NCBI GenBank assembly: GCA_003156615.1
Contig: PMHI01000430.1
Coordinates: 448-9,603 of the forward strand
DNA length: 9,156 nucleotides
Direction of reading: 5' to 3'
Origin: Acidobacteriaceae bacterium
GTDB taxonomy: Bacteria > Acidobacteriota > Terriglobia > Terriglobales > SbA1
The position numbers were made by a program, and so were the translations under genes. Position 1 is the first letter of the stretch. Each line of letters opens with the position of its first letter. Below the pieces are notes generated by a model. The model was not told where the DNA came from, searched no databases, and saw nothing but the letters and a program-made list of their open reading frames with translations. This document shows positions 5,056 to 9,156 of this stretch, one piece after another.

Positions 5056-6198
5056 ATGAAGATTGGGATCACCTGTTATCCCACCTATGGCGGCAGCGGG
5101 GTGGTGGCCACGGAACTCGGTCTGGAACTGGCCCAGCGCGGCCACGAGATTCATTTCATCTCTTATGCCCAGCCCATCCGGCTGCGCGGCCAAGAACCCA
5201 ATATTCACTATCACGAAGTCGAAGTGTCGCGCTATCCCCTGTTCGATTATCCGCCCTACGATCTGGCGCTGGCCACACGCATGGCTGAGGTTGCACAGTT
5301 GTACGATCTCGACCTGCTGCACGTGCACTACGCGATTCCGCACTCGGTAAGCGCGCTGCTGGCACGCCAGATGCTAGGGGACGGTCCGCGAGGACGCCGT
5401 CTGCCCTTCGTTACCACTTTGCATGGCACAGACATCACGCTGGTGGGACTGGATCGCTCCTACCTGCCCATCACCCGCTATTCCATTAACCAGAGTGATG
5501 GCGTTACCGCCGTCTCCAACTACCTGCGCGACCGCACCCTGCGGGTTTTCGATGTGAGAAAAGAAATCGAAGTGATCTACAACTCCGTCAATTGCGACGT
5601 ATATTGCAGGCCCAAGAACTCCGCGGAACTTCGCGCCGAGTATGCACCCAAGGATGAGCGGCTGCTGGTACACCTTTCCAATTTCCGGCCGGTGAAGCGA
5701 GTCTCGGATGTGATCGAGATCTTCGATCGCGTGCGCAAGCAAGTTCCGTCGAAGCTATTGCTGATCGGCGACGGACCGGACCGTTCCGTGGCCGAATGGT
5801 TGGCTGTACAAAAGGGAATCCATGAAGACGTTCTTTTCCTAGGTAAGCAGGACCAGGTGCAGGAGAAGATGGGAATCGCAGACATCCTTCTGATGCCGAG
5901 TGAGCTGGAATCCTTCGGTCTGGCGGCGCTCGAAGGGATGGCGTGTGAAGTGGTGCCTATCGCGACCCGCACCGGTGGAGTCCCGGAAGTGATCGAACAC
6001 GGCACCAGCGGCTACCTGGCCGATGTCGGCGATGTGGATACGATGGCACGCTATGCCAGCGAACTCCTGAACGATGAAAGCCGGTTGCGGGCCATGGGCA
6101 GGGCGGCACGGGCTGTCGCCAAGGCCCGCTTCTGCTCCAGCTTGATCGTTCCCCAATATGAGGATTTTTACCGGCGCGTGGTGGAGCGCTCTACGTAG
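5056..6198 (+). CDS. bshA: N-acetyl-alpha-D-glucosaminyl L-malate synthase BshA
   Basis: GT4-family retaining glycosyltransferase for the first step of bacillithiol synthesis: UDP-GlcNAc plus L-malate gives GlcNAc-malate, in the cytoplasm. Evidence along the 380 residues: MKIGITCYPTYGGSGVVATE at the N-terminus, near-diagnostic of BshA with its glycine-rich loop; HVHYAIPHS at 89-97; TLHGTDITLVG at 121-131; IYNSVNCD at 174-181; HLSNFRPVKRV at 206-216; LLIGDGPD at 235-242; and the EX7E nucleotide-sugar element Glu285-Glu293 in ELESFGLAALE. Length is as expected. The ATG is chosen because it begins exactly at the family's conserved first residue; an in-frame TTG at 4993 would add 21 unrelated residues. 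The 134-base upstream gap holds a -10-like TAGAAT and a short direct repeat. No bshB or bshC is in the window. The 3' end overlaps the kinase gene tail-to-tail by 31 bases. Confidence 0.95.
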   Translation: MKIGITCYPTYGGSGVVATELGLELAQRGHEIHFISYAQPIRLRGQEPNIHYHEVEVSRYPLFDYPPYDLALATRMAEVAQLYDLDLLHVHYAIPHSVSALLARQMLGDGPRGRRLPFVTTLHGTDITLVGLDRSYLPITRYSINQSDGVTAVSNYLRDRTLRVFDVRKEIEVIYNSVNCDVYCRPKNSAELRAEYAPKDERLLVHLSNFRPVKRVSDVIEIFDRVRKQVPSKLLLIGDGPDRSVAEWLAVQKGIHEDVLFLGKQDQVQEKMGIADILLMPSELESFGLAALEGMACEVVPIATRTGGVPEVIEHGTSGYLADVGDVDTMARYASELLNDESRLRAMGRAARAVAKARFCSSLIVPQYEDFYRRVVERST

Positions 6199-7535
6199 AA
6201 ACCCTCCGGAACCGCTCCCATCGCCTGCAAGAGCGGCAGCCGGATCCGCACCAGGGTTCCCTTCCCTTCGTGGCTATCGATGGTCATGCGCGCCGTATCG
6301 CCATAAAGCACCTGCAGACGCTCAGAAATGTTCGCCATGCCAATACCGGCGCCTCGCGTACTTGTTGATTCCACTAGTTGCGTGGCCGCCATGCCCACGC
6401 CATCGTCTTCCACTTCAATCACAAGGCCGGAATCGGACAGGCGGCTGCGCAGGTAGATGCTGCCGCCTTCGACCAGGGAGGATAGTCCATGCTTGATCGA
6501 GTTCTCCACCAGCGGCTGCAAAAGCATGCTTGGAACCATGACGTCGAGCGATGCCGGTTCAAGTTCCTTCACGACTCGAAGTTTATCGTGTCCGAAACGC
6601 ACCACTTCAATGTCGAGATAGTTGTCGATGAATTCCACTTCTTCCCGCAGGGGCACAAAGGAGTCCGCGCTATTGAGCAAACGCCGGAGAATGGTAGCCA
6701 GTTTAGAGATCACCTCGCGGGCTCTATCTGGATCGAAGCGTACCAGGGAGGAGATTGAGTTCAGGGTATTGAAAAGGAAATGAGGATTGATCTGGTTCTG
6801 CAGCGCTTCCATACGGGCGTGCAACAACAGCCGCTCCTGCTCCTCCAGTTTGATCTGGATGCGCACGCTGTTGAAGATCTTGATTTCAATCCCAATTGCC
6901 GTCACCGAAGCGGCGTAAATCGCACCCCACACCCACAGGTTGCCCGGGCTCTCGAGGCTGAAAATGGAATGAGGAAAGTATCGCTTAAGCTCCGTCTGCA
7001 CGAATCTCAGGCCAAACACCGTGACGAAGAACATGATCTGCCAGTCGAACAGTCGCGGGCGCGGCAGATTGCGCCGAATCAGCCGAAAAATGCTTTGATC
7101 GATGAACGGGGAGAACGACCAGATGTCATCCTTGTCGGCGGCCATGGTACGCAGCTGGCCGGCGATAAAACCAGAAAGCACTGCGAAGGGCAGCGCCGCC
7201 CACTCGCCATGCAGCAGAGCGGGTATCCCCATCAGCACGCCGCCGAGAGATCCCGCCCAGCGTCCGCCGATTACGCCCAGCAGAAGCGCGGTTTCAAAAC
7301 TCAGATCGCCCGCCAGAAAGCTCGGGACCGAAATACGAATCCAGACCCCAACCATGATAGGAAGCGCCATGCATAACGCGAGGTAAACCTTCTGCCGGAA
7401 CGTGCGCTCGTCGCGAAACAACAACAATTTGAATTCCTTGGAGCGCACCAGAGTGCTGGAGACGGCGGCGGCCACGCCCAGCTTGAGCGCCAGGTGGATA
7501 AGAATGGTCTGCGGCTCCATGGAATTGGCGAACAT
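6168..7535 (-). CDS. LytS/YehU-type membrane sensor histidine kinase
   Basis: Sensor histidine kinase of the LytS class (5TM-5TMR_LYT sensor, His_kinase and HATPase_c domains), 455 residues, in the cytoplasmic membrane. Hydrophobic segments lie near 9-29, 50-70, 80-106, 112-128, 166-181 and 200-218. A short helical linker (EEQERLLLHARMEAL, 231-245) precedes the phosphoacceptor box QNQINPHFLFNTLNS with His252. The ATPase domain shows LLQPLVENSIKHG (N-box, Asn345), EDDGVGM (376-382) and GAGIGMANISERL (396-408). All key residues are present, so the enzyme should be active. Such kinases normally phosphorylate a LytTR-type response regulator encoded next door, but none is adjacent here. The start is uncertain: ATG at 7535 or at 7520 (Met6), neither with a clear ribosome binding site. 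It diverges from the membrane protein gene at 7651 and converges on bshA. Confidence 0.92.
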   Translation of the reverse strand: MFANSMEPQTILIHLALKLGVAAAVSSTLVRSKEFKLLLFRDERTFRQKVYLALCMALPIMVGVWIRISVPSFLAGDLSFETALLLGVIGGRWAGSLGGVLMGIPALLHGEWAALPFAVLSGFIAGQLRTMAADKDDIWSFSPFIDQSIFRLIRRNLPRPRLFDWQIMFFVTVFGLRFVQTELKRYFPHSIFSLESPGNLWVWGAIYAASVTAIGIEIKIFNSVRIQIKLEEQERLLLHARMEALQNQINPHFLFNTLNSISSLVRFDPDRAREVISKLATILRRLLNSADSFVPLREEVEFIDNYLDIEVVRFGHDKLRVVKELEPASLDVMVPSMLLQPLVENSIKHGLSSLVEGGSIYLRSRLSDSGLVIEVEDDGVGMAATQLVESTSTRGAGIGMANISERLQVLYGDTARMTIDSHEGKGTLVRIRLPLLQAMGAVPEGFYVERSTTRR

Positions 7536-7597
7536 AAATGCCCGAAGAAAACTGTAGCACGAAGCGGAGGGTCATTCGTCTCTGGTCGCAGCCCGTC

Positions 7598-7626
7598 TTG
7601 CAGTTTCTCCGCTGCGGACGTAATAT
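7598..7626 (+). promoter_or_regulatory. sigma70-like promoter of the small membrane protein gene
   Basis: TTGCAG (7598-7603) is followed after 17 bases by TAATAT (7621-7626), which matches TATAAT at four of six positions. Transcription would start near 7633, just before the ribosome binding site AAAGGAG (7637-7643). An imperfectly placed inverted pair AGCGGAG/CTCCGCT (7563-7569 and 7607-7613) reaches into the spacer. Prediction from sequence only. Confidence 0.45.
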
Positions 7627-7650
7627 CTCGACTCTGAAAGGAGCAGCATC

Positions 7651-8133
7651 ATGATCTTAGGCATGACGACATCGACTTTCACCCTCGTGCATGTGTTGTT
7701 GAGCCTGGTCGGCATCGGCTCGGGATTTCTGGTCGCTTACGGGATGCTTCTCGGAAAACGCTTCGACGGCGCGACCGCGATTTTTCTCTTGACCACAGTC
7801 TTAACCAGCCTGACCGGGTTCCTGTTTCCGTTCGAGCACCTCTTGCCGTCTCATGTGGTCGGCGTCATCTCGCTGGTGGCGCTCGCGGTTGCGATCCTGG
7901 CGCGCTACGCCCTCCACCTGGCTGGCGCCTGGCGCTGGCTCTACGTAGTATGCGCCGTGCTTGCCCTCTATCTGAATGTCTTCGTGTTGGTGGTGCAGGT
8001 TTTCCTGAAAGTACCGGCTGTGCACGCGCTGGCTCCGACGCAAAAAGAACCGCCGTTCCTAGTCGTACAGCTTATCGTCATGGCGCTTTTCGTCGTGCTT
8101 GGCATTTTCGCAGTCAAGAAGTTCCACAATTGA
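7651..8133 (+). CDS. small multi-pass membrane protein of unknown function
   Basis: A 160-residue, very hydrophobic protein with about five predicted membrane helices (near 10-32, 41-60, 67-88, 94-118 and 135-155) and few charged residues. Between helices 2 and 3 lies FPFEHLLPSHV (59-69), with an acid and two histidines close to the membrane edge. Before the last helix is a loop, VHALAPTQKEPPF (124-136). I recall similar uncharacterised proteins in other bacteria but cannot name a function. The start at 7651 is supported by AAAGGAG seven bases upstream. An in-frame ATG at 7663 is less well placed. It has its own likely promoter, diverges from the LytS-type kinase, and ends at a possible terminator shared with the gpmI 3' end. 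A heme or quinone role for the histidines would be speculation. Confidence 0.85.
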   Translation: MILGMTTSTFTLVHVLLSLVGIGSGFLVAYGMLLGKRFDGATAIFLLTTVLTSLTGFLFPFEHLLPSHVVGVISLVALAVAILARYALHLAGAWRWLYVVCAVLALYLNVFVLVVQVFLKVPAVHALAPTQKEPPFLVVQLIVMALFVVLGIFAVKKFHN

Positions 8134-8204
8134 GCGCGTTCGCCCCTGCGCCATCATGGACGAGTACTAAGCGCCTTGCACCGATGAGGTGACTGGCTGA
8201 CTTC

Positions 8205-8233
8205 GAGCCGGTTCCATTTCTTCACCGGTTTTT
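8205..8233 (+). terminator. possible intrinsic terminator after the small membrane protein gene
   Basis: CCGGT (8208-8212) pairs with ACCGG (8224-8228) around an 11-base loop. A run of five T follows (8229-8233), three of which could extend the stem by A-U and G-U pairs. The stem is short, and it lies about 75 bases after the membrane protein stop, overlapping the last base of gpmI, so it is a moderate candidate only. The rest of 8134-8204 shows nothing. Confidence 0.4.
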
Positions 8234-9156
8234 CATTGGCTTTTGAGGAAGGCGCGCAGATCGTGTCCCGTCATCTCTTTCGGTTCATCGACGCCCAGCA
8301 TCCCGAGGATGGTCGGCGAAATATCCCGCAACGAGCCGTTGGGCTTGAGGGTGTACTGCTTGGCATCGTCTGCGACCACGATGAACGGCACCGGATTGCA
8401 GGTATGCGCCGTATGGGGACCGCCGGTGACCGGGTCGATCATCATCTCGGCGTTGCCGTGATCGGCGGTGATGAGCATTGCGCCGCCCTTGGCGCGAACC
8501 GCGGTTTCGATGCGGCCCAGGCAGGCATCCACGGTCTCGACGGCTTTCACAGTAGGCTCGATCTTGCCCGAGTGCCCGACCATATCCGCATTGGCGAAGT
8601 TCACGATCATTACGTCAAACGTTGCTGAATCCATGGCCTTCACGACGGCATCGGCAATGCCGGCGGCGTTCATCTCCGGCTTCAGATCGTAAGTCGCAAC
8701 CTTGGGCGAGGGCACCATCACGCGCTCTTCGCCGGGAAACGGCTGCTCCACGCCGCCATTAAAGAAGTATGTAACGTGCGCATACTTCTCGGTCTCGGCC
8801 ACGCGCAGGTTGCGCAGTTGGAGATTACCCATCACGTTGGCCAGGATGTTCGCCATCGATTCCGGCGGAATCACCACCGGCAGGCTGAAGTTTCGGTCAT
8901 ATTGCGTCATGCAAACGTAGTGCAGATTCTTCGGGACACGGTCGCGGGGAATCGTGGCGTCGAGATCAGCGGCGCCCGGAAGATCGCTGCCACCCTTGGG
9001 GTTCAGACCGCTGTTACGCGCCACTGCTCGCGTGATCTGGCGTACGCGGTCGGCGCGGAAATTGAAGCAGATACAAGCATCATCCTCGCGAATACTTGCC
9101 AGCGGCTGACCGCTTTTGTCGGTGCAAACAAACGGCACCACAAACTCATCGGTGAG
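8233..9156 (-). CDS. gpmI: 2,3-bisphosphoglycerate-independent phosphoglycerate mutase, C-terminal part (partial)
   Basis: Cofactor-independent phosphoglycerate mutase, a Mn-dependent enzyme of the alkaline phosphatase superfamily that interconverts 3- and 2-phosphoglycerate in glycolysis and gluconeogenesis. The frame stays open to the window edge, so the start and the N-terminal metal-binding and serine-nucleophile region lie outside. The 307 residues present are about 60% of the usual 510 or so. Visible: [10 protein letters not shown] at the edge; [15 protein letters not shown], the substrate-binding arginine segment; [16 protein letters not shown], carrying the Asp and His metal ligands; [12 protein letters not shown] with the Asp-His pair; and [12 protein letters not shown] with the last His ligand. 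All metal ligands expected in this part are present, so the visible part looks functional. The internal GTG at 9141 is not a start, because conserved sequence continues upstream of it. Confidence 0.95.
   Translation of the reverse strand, partial: LTDEFVVPFVCTDKSGQPLASIREDDACICFNFRADRVRQITRAVARNSGLNPKGGSDLPGAADLDATIPRDRVPKNLHYVCMTQYDRNFSLPVVIPPESMANILANVMGNLQLRNLRVAETEKYAHVTYFFNGGVEQPFPGEERVMVPSPKVATYDLKPEMNAAGIADAVVKAMDSATFDVMIVNFANADMVGHSGKIEPTVKAVETVDACLGRIETAVRAKGGAMLITADHGNAEMMIDPVTGGPHTAHTCNPVPFIVVADDAKQYTLKPNGSLRDISPTILGMLGVDEPKEMTGHDLRAFLKSQ

Noticed and set aside
3217..6198. single operon hpnK-PilZ-bshA
   Set aside because: Gaps of 130 and 134 bases containing inverted repeats, a ribosome binding site and a -10-like element suggest separate units, although read-through cannot be excluded.
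6780..7376. 198-codon plus-strand frame inside the kinase gene
   Set aside because: It lies antisense to intact kinase motifs and is low-complexity (His/Gln/Arg-rich), as expected for a shadow.
1..9156. CRISPR array, tRNA or rRNA genes, insertion sequences, prophage genes
   Set aside because: No regularly spaced repeats, cloverleaf, rRNA-like segments, transposase or integrase motifs were seen on either strand.

Overview
The window looks like a stretch of chromosome from a GC-rich, Gram-negative-type bacterium. I suspect Acidobacteriota. This rests on the gene mix (bshA, an hpnK-type deacetylase, a tandem PilZ protein whose first domain resembles acidobacterial ones, a 5TM LytS-type kinase, gpmI). 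It is an inference from recognition, not a database result.

Layout. Positions 1-126 are an open frame that may be the tail of a gene. A secreted type-B carboxylesterase follows (160-1746, +). Convergent to it on the minus strand is a protein with the R / STx / ExE signature of cholera- and pertussis-toxin-like ADP-ribosyltransferases (2028-3059). A poorly supported short frame lies downstream of it on the same strand (1680-2018). The transferase is divergent from hpnK (3217-4110, +). The shared intergenic region (3060-3216) holds a strong sigma70-like promoter for the transferase and four GCATGC palindromes within 47 bases. Then come a tandem PilZ protein (4241-4921, +) and bshA (5056-6198, +). 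bshA overlaps tail-to-tail with a LytS-type sensor kinase (6168-7535, -). A small five-helix membrane protein (7651-8133, +) runs towards the C-terminal part of gpmI (8233-9156, -), which leaves the window at the right edge.

How the genes relate. Most are separate transcription units with housekeeping or envelope roles: bacillithiol synthesis (bshA), glycolysis (gpmI), hopanoid- or glycan-linked deacetylation (hpnK), c-di-GMP sensing (PilZ) and membrane signalling (LytS-type kinase). No shared pathway is evident. The accessory element is the toxin-like transferase. It is more AT-rich than hpnK in the samples I counted (121/240 GC at 2281-2520 against 162/240 at 3481-3720), has no signal peptide, and has a long N-terminal region of unknown role and its own promoter. 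It is the best candidate here for something undescribed. No tRNA, rRNA, CRISPR array, insertion sequence or phage gene was seen. No gene-free stretch exceeds 300 bases; the longest, 1747-2027, is 281 bases and holds only the two weak frames described below.
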